Assembly (NCBI RefSeq): GCF_029784165.1
Contig: NC_073696.1
Location: forward strand, 192,866,498-192,930,497
Source: Wyeomyia smithii
Lineage: Eukaryota; Arthropoda; Insecta; Diptera; Culicidae
DNA: 64,000 nt
Reading direction: 5' to 3'
This document shows positions 11,447 through 22,650 of this stretch, in pieces; the first letter of the stretch is position 1, and every line of letters starts with the position of its first letter. The position numbers were made by a program, and so were the translations under genes. The notes beneath the pieces were generated by a model. That model was not told where the DNA came from, made no database searches, and worked only from the letters and a program-made list of their open reading frames with translations.

Positions 11447-12157
11447 TCACTTCAGGCTTGACCAGAAATCCTCGATGGAACGCAACTTGGGGACGTTGGG
11501 CGGGTCCGCCAATTTGGGTACCACATCGATATTCAGCAGCTCCATCTCCTTCAACGATCGCTTTGAGTAGTAGGCCGACGGCCAAAACACTGCTTCTTCG
11601 GCCATTTTGTATTTCTTGATGAACAACGCAACTTCCGGCAGGCACTTCGTACTATAAATTTTCCCGTTCACGGCCAGTCCGGAGCTAAAGAAGAGTAACT
11701 TTGACATTCCTTTCTCGCTGAATATCAGCTAAAGTAGCACCTTCTTGGGGAACTTGGTGTGTAAAATAAACTTCACCTCGGTGCTCACTTCCTACGAAGT
11801 GCCCTGCTAGTCGTTACCATACAGGGTGAGACAGGCCTCGTTGTCCATCACCATCGCCACGTCGTGATTTGCCAGGGAAATCGACTTGACCATCTTATTC
11901 AACCGCTGTCGCTGCGTCATCGCCTGCAGTTCTGAGACCAGTGGGTGTGACTGCCGCTTCCTTACATGTATGTCCATGTTCTCCAGATACTTTTTCACTG
12001 TTTTACCGCATGCACCAGCTTCCCGGCCAAGTGCACACAGCGATTTAGCCACTTTTCCCTCGGTATTCTTCTTCAGCATCCTTTGAAGCTTCTTGTCGCT
12101 CAGGGTCGTCGGTCGTCCGGAACCGGGTTTTCTTTCGATGCTCTGATCGTTGTCCAA
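11447..12157 (-). pseudogene. Tc1/mariner (D37E-like) transposase, broken
   Basis: The minus-strand N-terminal part before the nested insertion (around 13330-13173) reads VRHFVDAGYARSGIYNIL, a helix-turn-helix region. It continues after the insertion with DNDQSIERKPGSGRPTTLSDKK and the first catalytic block VMDNEACLTLYG (12157-11807). A frameshift follows. The next frame (11707-11447) has VFWPSAYYSKRSL...PPNVPKLRSIEDFW: the glutamate is present, but the DLA expected after FWP, with the second catalytic aspartate, is missing. The protein would have cut and pasted the element; this copy cannot. Confidence 0.85.
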
Positions 12158-12173
12158 TAGTGTTAAGATGTTG

Positions 12174-13172
12174 TATAGACTGTTCCGAAAATTATGAATA
12201 CAACTTCTCTCTTGAATAAAACAAAAAATACAGGATTTTTCGGGTCATTTTATTCTGAAATATAGATAATAAGTGTTTTCTTTCTAGTTTCAATTCAAGT
12301 TGGGATTATTTTTCGTAGGATACGCGAGTTCTCTAACTTTTCTCTTAACACTACTCATAAGCTTTTGCACAGTGTGTTCTCCGACCATTTTTACCACTTT
12401 AAGCCAATCTTTTTTAAATTTTTCAACATTGTCCGCTGGTTTGACATATTTCCTCAGCTTTGCCTTGGTCAAAGCCCAAAAAGTTTCAATAGGGAGAATT
12501 TCAGGGCAGTTTGGAGGATTCATCTCCTTTGGGACACATGTGACATTATTTGTTGTATACCACCCTAGTGCATCCTTAGAGTAATGGCAGGAAGCAAGAT
12601 CGGGCCAAAAGATTGGAGGATTGTTATGCTGCCTCGGATTCACAGATTCAGCTTGTTTCGGATTTCGTTTTGGCTGCCTCTGCTTACGACGGGTCTGCAG
12701 ACCCATTCTTCCCTTGGCACGCATAACGTTACTCGCCGAGGTTCCAAGCTTTCTCGCCACATCTCGTACTGATACTGAAGGATGCCGCTTGTAGTATTCC
12801 TTAACCTTTTTGTCCATTGTGGGATCAACAGGCCCGGGTTTTCTACCACGTCTTGGGGCATCAGTAAATGTGCACTCTTCACAATACTTCCGCAATGCGG
12901 TTTGAACTGCTCCGACACTTATATCTTCTTCTCTGGCTAATTTTCTTATAGAAAGACCTCCCACGGTGCCCCATTTGTGCACAATTCGCTTTTTTGCTCG
13001 GGAGAAAGGCCACGCATTTTCAAAATTTCGCACTAAATGTTAGAAAAAATGACAGCATCTGTTTTTTATGGATGTAAACAACAGGACTCAGCCAACGTTT
13101 GGTTGAATACTGCACGTTATTTGAAATGTCAGTTGATCGAAAGTGTATTTATAATTATCGGAACGGTCTATA
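12174..13172 (-). mobile_element. Second D37E-type Tc1/mariner element nested in the first
   Basis: Inverted ends of about 30 bp match with a few differences (tagactgttccgaaaattat from 12176; complement of the end near 13170 reads tagaccgttccgataattat). TA dinucleotides border both sides. The insertion splits the N-terminal codons of the outer transposase. It is about 1.0 kb, shorter than a full element, because the middle of its own transposase gene is deleted. Confidence 0.85.
12290..13033 (-). CDS. Internally deleted Tc1/mariner transposase, uninterrupted frame
   Basis: The 247-codon frame starts at an ATG (13033) with MRNFENAWPFSRAKKRIV. It contains two helix-turn-helix segments, SIRKLAREEDISVGAVQTAL and SVRDVARKLGTSASNVMRAK, separated by a GRKPGP hook of the kind that contacts the minor groove. 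After about residue 127 the sequence jumps to PIFWPDLASCHYSKDALGW and PIETFW. The second catalytic D and the final E are kept with 37 residues between them, but the region holding the first D is gone. The deletion keeps the frame open. It probably binds inverted repeats but cannot catalyse transposition; a repressor role is possible but unproven. Confidence 0.8.
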   Translation of the reverse strand: MRNFENAWPFSRAKKRIVHKWGTVGGLSIRKLAREEDISVGAVQTALRKYCEECTFTDAPRRGRKPGPVDPTMDKKVKEYYKRHPSVSVRDVARKLGTSASNVMRAKGRMGLQTRRKQRQPKRNPKQAESVNPRQHNNPPIFWPDLASCHYSKDALGWYTTNNVTCVPKEMNPPNCPEILPIETFWALTKAKLRKYVKPADNVEKFKKDWLKVVKMVGEHTVQKLMSSVKRKVRELAYPTKNNPNLN

Positions 13173-13358
13173 GATGCCGGAACGGGCATACCCGGCGTCC
13201 ACAAAGTGCCGCACGATGTCCGTTTTTGACGCGGCGGGGTACCGTTCCTTTAACACGCACACTTCTGAACGGATTAGCTTCACTTTTTTCGCCAACACAG
13301 TTAGAGTTTGACTGATTGAGCTGAGCAATTTTTGTCAATTTTTTTACCGCAAACGTTA

Positions 13359-16300
13359 CGAATAGATTCTGCACTACTCTACTATTGATAGGTGATTATC
13401 AGTATCTGGAATCTGTGTTTGATTGACCACCTCTGGTCATAATTGTTTGTAGAGTGTAAGTTTGCAAGTGCAAGACTGCGAGATAAAGAAACAATGTTGA
13501 ATAGCGTGTAGCCCGTCAACTTTTTTTCCTGTTAATTTTCTGTGAGTTCATGCATTCGTTAGGTGGATGCACCTGTTGGAAAGTTAAAATAGCAGTCTCT
13601 ATATATTGCACAAAAAAGGTTCATCTGTAATAAACCACACAAATAAATAATCGAAACAAGAACAGGTTCTACCGTATAAAACAAAGTCATAATCGGTGCT
13701 GCTACCTTATCTTCCATCTTCTTAAATACTTTCGAACAACAATTTAAATATGCAAAGCATATATTTGCGAAAAATAAATATCCGTGCTGTGTTCCGTTTT
13801 CTTTATATATACAAATCTGTGTGTACCAAAAGACCAAACCGCGGATCGATTTGTTTATTCCCAAACCAACCCCAATAGTTTACTAGCGGTAGTAATAGAG
13901 CAAGCTTTAATTAGCACTCTCAAGCTTCGGGTGTCGGGTTCCAAGTGGGTGCTCGTATACAAGCCGGCCTAGTCGAAAAAGGTATCTTACGGTACTGACA
14001 CGTGATCCCAGCACATTCTTCTCGCTTCAAAAACCACATGCATGCATGTTTTTTTCGTCATTCCTACAACCAAGATACGCTCGAAACAACTTTTACGTCA
14101 AAGATACGAGATAGAAGATGATTTTTTTTCATCTTAGCTTTACACGTCATGATCGCGTGAATTCGGAGTAACTCATATCAAATTGTTTACACTTATTAAA
14201 TTTATTTTTAATTTTTAACAAAGTGTAATTTCCTGCAATAAAATCTACAAGATATTATCCGTAGTGTGACCGGACCAGTTGGCAGCGTTCAGCAAATAGT
14301 TTGAACAACCTAATGACGAATAACACAACAATTTGCGCTAGTATCGGTAAGGTGGAAAAGCTTTCCTCACAGAGCGCAGCTGGCAACTGCCATATCGCTT
14401 CACTTCAATGGGCCTATCAGTAGCGATTGTGAAGGTAATTATCATCTTTCAAACAGCAAGATGAAATCCGCACGGGGTTAACCTTGGGTGAGGTTTACCA
14501 CAGTTTCTCCAATTGTGTGGATGATTCCGCCAACGATCGTGTATGACACCGTTTTTTTTATTTTTGACACGCTGAAATTATTCCGCTAAGCTTACGCAAA
14601 TCTTTTGCAAATTGGACGAAATGCGTCAAATGGCGATGATGAATGGCGATCTTTGATAGCTCAATTGATGGAATTCTTTGCTGTAACTCAGATTCTGCTG
14701 TGTCTTTACGTGTATGTTAGATTTGGTGTAGTTTTAAAAATATCAAATCAACTCTAAGTGATCACCGGAGTTTATCACAGATCTATCACATGAATAGAAC
14801 GAAGGTATGATTTGTTGATGTTATTACCCATAGTAAAATTGTTTGAATGATGTACAAAGCTCGCGTGACACGTCCACAAGTTGCCTATTGCCGTATTATG
14901 AACACTTTAGCTAACAACGCTCATTTGAGAGGTGTTATTTGATTGATGATGGTTTAAGCCCCGTGGTTTTGAACAAACCAAAAACATTGATGTATAAAAA
15001 CTGCTTGAAATAAAATAACTTCTATTCTATTTAAATATTTGATTATATACCTATAGCAACAGTTTTTTTGTCTCTTCTACGTCAAGTTACATAGATACAA
15101 ACCAGGCACAAGGCACCGTTTTGTATTAAGCAGTACATAACAACATGAATCATCTTGACCTACGACCGTGTATTATGTTTAGATTGAACCCGCTGTGCCA
15201 TTTTTGATGGTCTTCTGTAGATGTACGAGCGCAATATAGTAACAGTTCACGTATGTCATCAGACTTTTTGGGACAGCGATATCTCCATACGCGGTCAAGT
15301 CCATCTGGTTTTGTACATAGAGCATTTTTTCAATTAAATATGTTCGTAATCACATCGACTGATGTGTACTCTGAAGCACGTTTTTAGCACGTGTTATTAG
15401 CGTATATTCGATACTTTCACGTCACCAAACCGGTAAGGGAACTGAATTCACAATTGTATTGTGTATGTCGAAAATGGGGATTTTTTAACCAAATGCAACA
15501 ATCGTTGATTTAGTTTATCTCTCTACTGTGAATGCCGCACGCTTCAACGTTGCATCAATATATAAACACATTGCATGCTGGCGTCGTTTACTTAACAATG
15601 AAAAACCCCTCGATTGGGACACTACATAGACTAGAATGTCTCACATATTTTTCGTCATATGTTCATCTAGTTAGTGGTGTTTTACTATTAGATATTATAA
15701 AATTGTTAATTCATAAAATCAGACAAAAAGGCACTCAAGTGTGATTAAAAAAGTTCAATGCAAAATTATTAATTTTAATTTTGAAATCTAACAAACGAAG
15801 TTTACTTTTTTTGATTTAAGAAAAATGGTTTTGTGACTTAGTACTTCATTACAATAAGGGTTTTAACCTAATAGAATACAATAAAACGTATTAGTAACAG
15901 TAAGCCATAGAGTCCAAAACATCTGTGTCTTTGAAGATACGAATACAGTTGAGTTGGATGCCAAACTGGTGCCGAATTTTAAACCTAGTTAAACATAAAA
16001 TGTGAAGAAACAATATGTGACTAAGTACCCGAGTTATAGGTAAGAAAACGGTTGTCTATGATATGATGTCTATGTATAAACTTTCTGAGTCGATTTTTCG
16101 AAAGTTTTATTTTGAGATTACATGTTTCGTAGACATTTGGCATAAAAAACCGATTTCATAAATTTAATGGAGTTTTGCATTTTTTCATAGTTCAAAAATG
16201 TCACGATTGAAAACTTTGTGTTGGTGCATGATCTACCAAGTGATGGTATGTGACGCGTTTTTACGTTCACAAAGTTCATGCTTGAGCAGTTTAAAATAAT

Positions 16301-16698
16301 TTATATTTACTAGTAAACAAGTAGTTAGAAAGTACCATAGTAAACAGCACCAATAACAACTGAAAGGTATTTGACCGAAATCATCATTCCGGAAGCCACT
16401 TTTATCGACACGACGTTATAAAGTGTTTTACACTTGAATTCGCTCTACTGGTCAAAACATATAGAATTGATATTATTTATCGTGCAACACCTCATTTTCA
16501 AAATGAAAACACTTTCAATTCTCGTGTTATGACATATGAACATAAGTTGTTTGGATTTTAAATCTCGAATGAATGTTTACCGAATTTCGAATGATTTTTA
16601 TTCGCTTTTAAAATGAAAACAGTTTTATCTACATGGAAATGATTGCAAACTTACATTATATTTAACCTTTGTTTTATTTATAAAATTAAAAATTTAAA
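13359..16698. other. Non-coding stretch, no gene seen
   Basis: AT-rich sequence with several short ORFs (up to 101 codons at 13864-13559) that lack motifs or family resemblance. A cgaaacaacttttacgt-type word near 14090 resembles part of the sequence near 11285, so some degraded repeat may be present. No splice-site or domain evidence was found for a host gene. Confidence 0.5.
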
Positions 16699-16720
16699 TC
16701 TAAACATATAAAAATGCAGC

Positions 16721-16744
16721 TCTGTCTGTCTGTCTGTCTGTCTG
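16721..16744. repeat. (TCTG)n microsatellite at Helitron 5' end
   Basis: Six uninterrupted TCTG units sit just inside the 5' terminus of the Helitron-like element. Tetranucleotide runs here are common in this element group. Confidence 0.95.
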
Positions 16745-16829
16745 ATTCTTATAGGCTTGAAAACTACCGAACCGATCGGCGTGAAATTTTGTATATAGGG
16801 GTTTTAGGGACCGGGGAAGGTGACTAAGA

Positions 16830-17285
16830 TAGTTCGAGACCCCTCCCTCTTCTGGAAGGGAGGGGTCCTATACAAATGAAACACAAATATCTGCACATCT
16901 CGAAAACTAACCAAGCAAATGGAACCAAATTCGGTATGCGGATGATTTTAGGAGTAACAAATATGTCCATGTTGGTTCGACACCCTTCCCTCTTCTGGAA
17001 GGGAGAGGTCCCATACAGATGAAACACTAATTTCTGCATATCTCGAAAACTAACCAAGTAAATGGAACCGAATTTGGCAGGTGGATGTTTTTTTTGGGGA
17101 TAACAAATATATCTATAATGGTTTGGCACCCCTCCCTCTTCTATAAGGGAGGGGTCCCATACAAATGAAACACAAATTTCGCACAGCTCGAGAACCAATC
17201 AAGCAAATACAACCAAATTTGGCAGGTGAATGTTTTTAGGGGTAAAAAACATGCCCATAATGTTTCGACACCATTCCTTCTCCTG
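16830..17285. repeat. Three ~140-bp diverged repeats in Helitron 1
   Basis: Three units each contain a ccctccctcttctggaagg-like word, a (c/a)atacaaatgaaacac word and a tcgaaaactaaccaag word (about 16840, 16980 and 17125). They lie between the Helitron 5' end and the ~125-bp array. Reverse-strand ORFs across them are repeat translations and not genes. Confidence 0.75.
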
Positions 17286-17289
17286 GCAT

Positions 17290-18460
17290 GTCTCCAAATA
17301 CCATTTTGACATCCAAGATGGCGACTTCCGGTTTCTGAAAAACAGCGGCGAATGACCAAATACCACCCAATATGAATGTTTCTTTAACCAGAATGATGCT
17401 CAGAGGCCAAAAATTTTCTCCTAACGCCATTTGGAAATCCAAGATGGCGACTTCCGTTTTGTGAAGAACAGCGGCAAATGACCAAATACCACCCAATATG
17501 GGTATTTCTGGAACTGTTATGATGCATTAAAGCCACAAATTGACCTCAGACAACATTTTGAATTGTAAGATGACGACTTCCGTTGTCTGGAAAACAGCCG
17601 AAAATGACCAAATACCACCCAATATGAGTGTTCCTTTAAGCAGAATGACGCTCAGAGGCCAGAAATTGTTTTCAAATGCCATTTTTAAATCCAAGATGGC
17701 GACTTCCAGTTTCTAAAAAACAGCGGAAAATGACCAAATACCACACAATATGGGTACTTCTAGAATCGTAATGATGCACTGAAGCCACAAATCGACCTCA
17801 GACAACATTTTGAATTGCAAGATGGCAACTTTCGGTGTCTGGAAAACAGCCAAAAATGGCCGATTTCCATCCTTTATGAGTATCTCCGCAACCAGAATGA
17901 TGCACAGAAGCTAAAAATCGATCACAGACACCATTTGGTATTTAAAGATGGCGATTTCCGGTGGCTGGCAAACAGCCGAAAATGATCAAATACCATTCAA
18001 TATAGATGTTTCCGGATCCAGAATGACACATAGAAGTCAGAAATTAATTTCACATACTATTTTGAAGTCCAAGATGCCGACTTTCGGTTTCTGAAAAACA
18101 GCCTAAAGTGACCAAATACCACCCAATATGAGTATCTCCGGAACCAGAATGATGCAAGGAGCAGAAAACTGACCTCAGACACCATTATGAATTGTAAGAT
18201 GGCAGCTTCCGGTTTCTGGAAAACAACCGAAAATGACCAAATACCACCCAGCATGGGTGTTTCTTAAACCAGAATGACGCTCAGGGGCCAGAAATTGCTT
18301 CCAAATGCCATTTTAAAATACAAGATGGCGACTTACGGTTTCTGAAAAATAGCCTTAAGTGACCAAATTCCACCCAATATCACCGGAACCAGAATGATGC
18401 CAGGAGCTAAAAATTGACCTCAGAATGAATTGTAAAATGGCAACTTCTGGAAAACAGCCG
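17290..18460. repeat. About ten ~125-bp tandem units inside Helitron 1
   Basis: The word aagatggcgacttccggtt or a close variant recurs near 17313, 17437, 17562, 17687, 17812, 17938, 18062, 18187, 18315 and, weakly, 18427, a period of about 125 bases. Each unit also carries an aatgaccaaataccaccca word and an accagaatgatg word. Units are diverged, so this is an old minisatellite. Similar words occur in the second Helitron-like element at 48-50 kb. Confidence 0.9.
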
Positions 18461-18989
18461 AAAATAACCGAATACTACTACATGTAGACATTTCCGTAAT
18501 CGAAATTATGTAAAGAAGCCAAGCATTGACCCTGGAAACAATTACCTACTCAGTTTCTGGAAAACAACGAAAATAATTTAAATGCACCCAATATATTTCC
18601 GGAATAGAGGTGATGTACAAAAGCCAATAGTCGAGGATGTTGTCATTCCGATAAAACCAATCATTTCAAACGATATTAACAAATCGCAAGGAATCAATGA
18701 ACTTGAAATGTTTAAAATTATTAAATAAAATACTAAAATAGGCGGGACGAAGTTTGCCGGGTCAGCTAGTGTTACTATAAAAATTCATGACCAAATATAA
18801 ATTTTCCTTCTCTGTTGAAGAAACCTGTAAAGCAAACAAAGAATTAATTTAATTTAATTAATTGATGTTTTAGTAAACAAATACTCGCCTCTAGCGTAGA
18901 GATGCTTTCATCAGAATCTCTGTAATCTTGTTATGGAAGAACGAAATAAGATTAGAATTCAATTCTTTTACGTGACACAAATCACTTAC

Positions 18990-19058
18990 CTTGCAAAAAT
19001 TTACAGATGTAGTCCCGGAAAATCGTCGAGCTCTAAGCCGTATTTCATCTGTCGCCAT
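18990..19058 (-). CDS. Possible short first coding exon (minus strand)
   Basis: On the minus strand an ATG at 19058 in a good context (gaaaaATGGCG) opens 23 codons, MATDEIRLRARRFSGTTSV then NFCK. The frame ends at GCAAG|GTAAGT, a near-perfect splice donor (GT at 18989-18988). The upstream sequence looks like a 5' leader. No partner exon was recognised downstream on the minus strand in this window. It could be a first exon of an unrecognised gene, a captured exon, or coincidence. Confidence 0.25.
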
Positions 19059-19499
19059 TTTTCTACTTTTCAGCACAAACGGCACTTCATTTGACATATA
19101 AAAACAAAACAAATCAACTGGAAGTGTTTCGCACATGATAATCATTTTGATGAAACAGTGGGGCATATTCAAGTGCAATGAAATAAATGAAGTGCGACTT
19201 ATAGATGTAAGTTGATGTATGCGACAACTTGAAACGAAAGTGAAAAATGATTTAACTCGATGAAAAAAATCTTCAAAGTCAGAAAATCTTCAAAGGCAGA
19301 GTCATTTTCATATCCATTTGATGAAACACTTGGATGGAGCGTGCGCAGTTTTATCAGTGTACTACAAGTTAACACACACAAAAATCTTTCCGCCCAAATC
19401 AACGTTCATTTTTTTTTTAAATTAAATGTCGGACATGAAAAAAAAGGTCAACAAAAGTCCTACAAATATTTTGTTATGAATTGAGATTTTGACCTAAAT

Positions 19500-19911
19500 C
19501 TTCCTTGGACGACCAGCAATGGATAACGTTACAAGTTGTCAAGGTACAAGGCACTCTTAAGAAAAAAAATTTCTCCAACAAAAACTTGCTTATGTGTGGC
19601 GCCTTTAAAACGTTTTTTGATTCTGAGACCATAACCGTTCGGTAATGATAAGAGTCAGAGAAAAGTTGTCAAGGGATGGTTCATAGGAAATTGTCTCAGT
19701 TTTCATTCAAAAATATTGTAAAAATAAAATTTGAGATTCTATACTGCGAAAATTCTTTCAAACCAAAAGTGATATTAAAAAATTTGGTCATCTCAGTTTT
19801 TAAAAAAAAAATATTAGATAGTCAATTTAGTTTCCTAAAACAAACCAAAGTGGGCACTTCTGAAGAAAAACTTTTTTAACAAAAACTTATATAAACGACA
19901 CCATGTTACAT
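19500..19911. other. AT-rich spacer, no gene seen
   Basis: Short ORFs only, with poly-A and poly-T runs. A gaagaaaaacttttttaacaaaaactt word near 19860 resembles one near 19560-19590, suggesting an internal duplication about 300 bases apart. Confidence 0.4.
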
Positions 19912-20392
19912 GGTCGCTGGCTGGAACGGCTGGATATTGCGTACCATCGGGGCCAAGTGCGCCTACTGGAATAAAAAAGACCCCACACGTGGTCCTTAGC
20001 CTCTTATCCAGCCACTCCTATCCCAACCTTAACGCGGTGCCAGCAGGGATACGAGCAACCAAGGGAAGATCGAGTAACCAACCCCGGTGGGGACTTGGTC
20101 GTATGCTGACAGAGAAGGAGGGCTCTTTTGAGTTTCCGAGCGTCTGACCTCCATGTTAGGAGCGGCTCAAAACGGCGTCTGTACTCCAGGTTAGGGGCGG
20201 TCGATTACCGGCCTCGTGCCAACGTGGGGCTTCAAACAGTGTTGTGCACGATGGTCCTCCGGCTAGACAGGGGGTTGGTGCGCAGGCCTTACAATCCGCC
20301 ACCGTAAAACACTCACAAGTAATGAACGAGGAACAAAGAAGTTCGGACTGGAACAATCGGCACAGACCCATGCGACGAAAACGGACTAACGA

Positions 20393-21712
20393 TTGGAAAC
20401 TCGGGACGTAGAACTGCCGGTCTCTCAATTTCTCATGGAGCACACGAGCGCTTTCCGAAGTATTGAAATCCCGCAGATTCGACATCGTAGCGCTGCAGGA
20501 GGTGTGCTGGAAGGGCTCAATGGTTTGTACGTTCCGGGATGGTCATGCCATCTACCAGAGCTGCGGCAACACGCAAGAGCTGGGAACAGCTTTTATAGTG
20601 AAGGGCGAGATGCGGAAACGGGTGATTGGGTGGTGGCCAATCAGCCCTCGAATCTGCAGGTTGAGAATCAAGGGCCATTTCTTCAGAATTCTACGCGCAG
20701 TTAGAGCGTGAGTACGATCACTACCTAAAACAGCACGCACCAGCTGACCAACGAATTGGGTTTAAGACTTATCGACTTTGCCGCCTCCAAGAACATGGCC
20801 GTGCGTAGTACCAGCTTCCAACCTCCTACACAAGTACATCTGGAGGTCACAAATCAGACAGAAACACAGATCAACCACGTTCTGATTGACTGTCGGCACT
20901 TCTCAGACATCATCGACCCCTCATCCTATAGGAGCGCTAACGTCGACTCGGACCACTACCTAGTGATGGTTAAGATGCGCCCAAAACTCTACGTTGTTAA
21001 CAACATTTGGTACCGACGCCCGCCTCGCGCGACTGAAGCAGCCTAATGTCGCCGAGAGCTACGCGTATTCACTCGAAGCTGCGCTGCCGGAAGAGGACCA
21101 GCTGGAGGAGTCCTTTCGAGGACTGTTGGAACACCATCAGAACAGCCATCAACAGCGTAGCGGAGAACGTCATCGGGCATGTGGGACGAACCCAACGAAA
21201 CGAGTGGTTTGACGAGGAATGTAGGAGGGTGATGCATGAGGAGAACGTTGCGCGGGCGGCTAAGATGCGCAGTGTCACTCGTCGGAACTTGAAAGACTTA
21301 GACAGAAGAAGATGCAGTGAACCAAATCTTCCGGGAGAAAAGGCGCCGGTTCGAGGAGGGGGAGTTTGCAGAGCTGGAAAAGCTGCATCATTCTCAGGAA
21401 ACGCGAAAGTGCTACCAGAAGCTCAACGCATCCCGCAAAGGCTTTGTGCAGCGAGCCAAAATGTGCCGGGATAAAGATGGTAGTATTCTGACGGAGGGTC
21501 GTAAGGTGACCGAAAAGTCGAAGCAGCATTCCGACGAACACCTGAATGGCACCCAGGCAGGAGACCAGGGCGACAGAGAATGCGATCCCACCGGTGCGAC
21601 AAATGCAGAAGACGTGCCAGCCCCAACGATAGGCGAAATTAAGGATGCCATCAAACAGCTAAAAATCAATAAATCGGCTGGGGAGGACGGCCCCGGAGTG
21701 GAGCTTATATAG
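20393..21712 (+). pseudogene. RTE-like LINE endonuclease and linker, fragmented
   Basis: Frames at 20463-20711 (RRFDIVALQEVCWKGS, the endonuclease LQEV block), 20756-21046 (GLRLIDFAASKNMAVRST and HVLIDCRHFSDIID, ending in the catalytic-type DSDHYLVMVK) and 21046-21712 (linker with RNEWFDEECRRV and SQETRKCYQKLNASRKGFVQRA) reconstruct most of an AP-endonuclease plus linker. They lie in different frames and the middle of the endonuclease around 20710-20750 is deleted. It is not functional. Confidence 0.8.
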
Positions 21713-22650
21713 ATGGGCCCGGAAAAGCTGGCAACCGGCTGATTGCAAGAATTTGGGATATAGAACAGCTACCGGAGGAGTGGAAGGTTGGGGTTATCTG
21801 TCCCATCTATAAGAAAGGCGACAAATTGGACTGTGGGAACTATCGTGCGATCACTATCTTGAATGCCGCCTACAAAGTGCTTTCCCAAATCATTTTCCGC
21901 CGACTCTCACCTCTAGCCAACAGATTTGTGGGAAGTTATCAGGCCGGCTTCGGGGAAGGACGGTCTACGACGGACTAAATCTTGACCATACAATAAATCC
22001 TCCAGAAATACCGTGAATACAGAACCCCCACGCACCACCTATTCATCGACTTCAAAGCCGTGTATGACACTATCGACCGAAATAAGCTATGGAAGGTCAT
22101 GGACGAAAACGGCTTCCCGAGGAAGCTGATTAGTTTGATAAAGGCTATGGTGGATGGGACGCAATGCTGTTTGCGGATTTCGGGTGGATTGTCGGGTCCA
22201 TTTGAACCCGCAGGGGGCTTCGACAGGGTGATGGTCTCTCCTGCCTGCTATTCAATATTGCGCTACAGGGTGTAATGTCTTTCCTGGCTCATTGGTAACG
22301 AAGGACAATGAAACCAGCCGTGTCATCCGGGGGGGTATTATCAGCGCAAGTCGTGTAACCTGTACAAAACGCTCATAACACCGGTTGTTTTCTACGGGCA
22401 TGAAACGTGGACAATGCTCGAGGAGGGCCTGCGAGTGCTCGGAGTTTTCGAACGACGGGTACTAAGGGCGATTTTTGGCGGCGTGCAAACGTGCGTGCGT
22501 GAGAATGGAATATGGAGGCGAAGGATGAACCATGAGCTAGCGCAACTCTACGGCGAACTCAGTATTCAACAGGTGGTCACCGGAAATGCTTCGCCAGCCC
22601 TAGCGTTTTTTTATCAAGATGGTGCGTCTAGTTTCAATATGGGACTCTGA
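21640..22650 (+). pseudogene. RTE-like LINE reverse transcriptase, fragmented
   Basis: Pieces in order: IKQLKINKSAGEDGPGVELI (RT entry), GVICPIYKKGDKLDCGNYRA (21790-21850), HHLFIDFKAVYDTIDR (motif A, 22033-22080), LRQGDGLSCLLFNIALQ (motif B), then a deletion removing motif C, and the C-terminal GVFERRVLRAIFGGVQ. The first aspartate is present and the YADD pair is absent. The protein would have copied element RNA into DNA; this copy is inactive. Confidence 0.8.

Larger units (their letters stand above)
11169..13356 (-). mobile_element. D37E-type Tc1/mariner relic, outer element
   Basis: The ends carry inverted repeats, ACGTTTGCGGTAAAAAA at 11169 and TTTTTTACCGCAAACGT ending at 13356, each bordered by TA (11167-11168 and 13357-13358), the Tc1/mariner target. 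The minus strand encodes a broken transposase. A second element of about 1 kb sits inside at 12174-13172. Removing it leaves an element of roughly 1.2 kb, a normal size for the family. Confidence 0.85.
16699..18769 (+). mobile_element. Non-autonomous Helitron-like element 1
   Basis: It begins TCTAAACATATAAAAATG at 16699, preceded by A. It ends GCCGGGTCAGCTAG at 18769, followed by T. A 5' TC, a 3' CTAG preceded by a GC-rich short stem (ggc...gcc), and insertion between A and T are the Helitron hallmarks, and no target duplication is expected. Inside are a TCTG microsatellite, a block with gaaaactaccgaaccgatcg-type words repeated three times, and a ~125-bp tandem array. There is no Rep/helicase coding sequence. 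Confidence 0.8.
19912..22650 (+). mobile_element. RTE-like LINE copy 1, decayed and internally deleted
   Basis: It begins with a GC-rich leader (ggctggatattgcgt...) and runs through endonuclease and RT remnants to a C-terminal block, YKTLITPVVFYGHETWTMLEE. The RT motif B, LRQGDGLSCLLFNIALQ, can be read at 22218-22268 in a shifted frame; the RQGD type is characteristic of RTE-like elements as opposed to Jockey/CR1. The YADD region is missing, replaced by a short junction after 22290. Many stops and frameshifts are present. Clade assignment is tentative. Confidence 0.8.

Noticed and set aside
17236..18254. Minus-strand ORFs with repeated GGIWSF and FQKPE(V/A)AIL peptides, suggesting a repeat protein
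   Set aside because: They are translations of the ~125-bp minisatellite in the Helitron. Frames change between units and stops interrupt them.
17290..18460. A CRISPR-like array
   Set aside because: Units are ~125 bp, diverged and tandem without unique spacers, in a eukaryotic Helitron.
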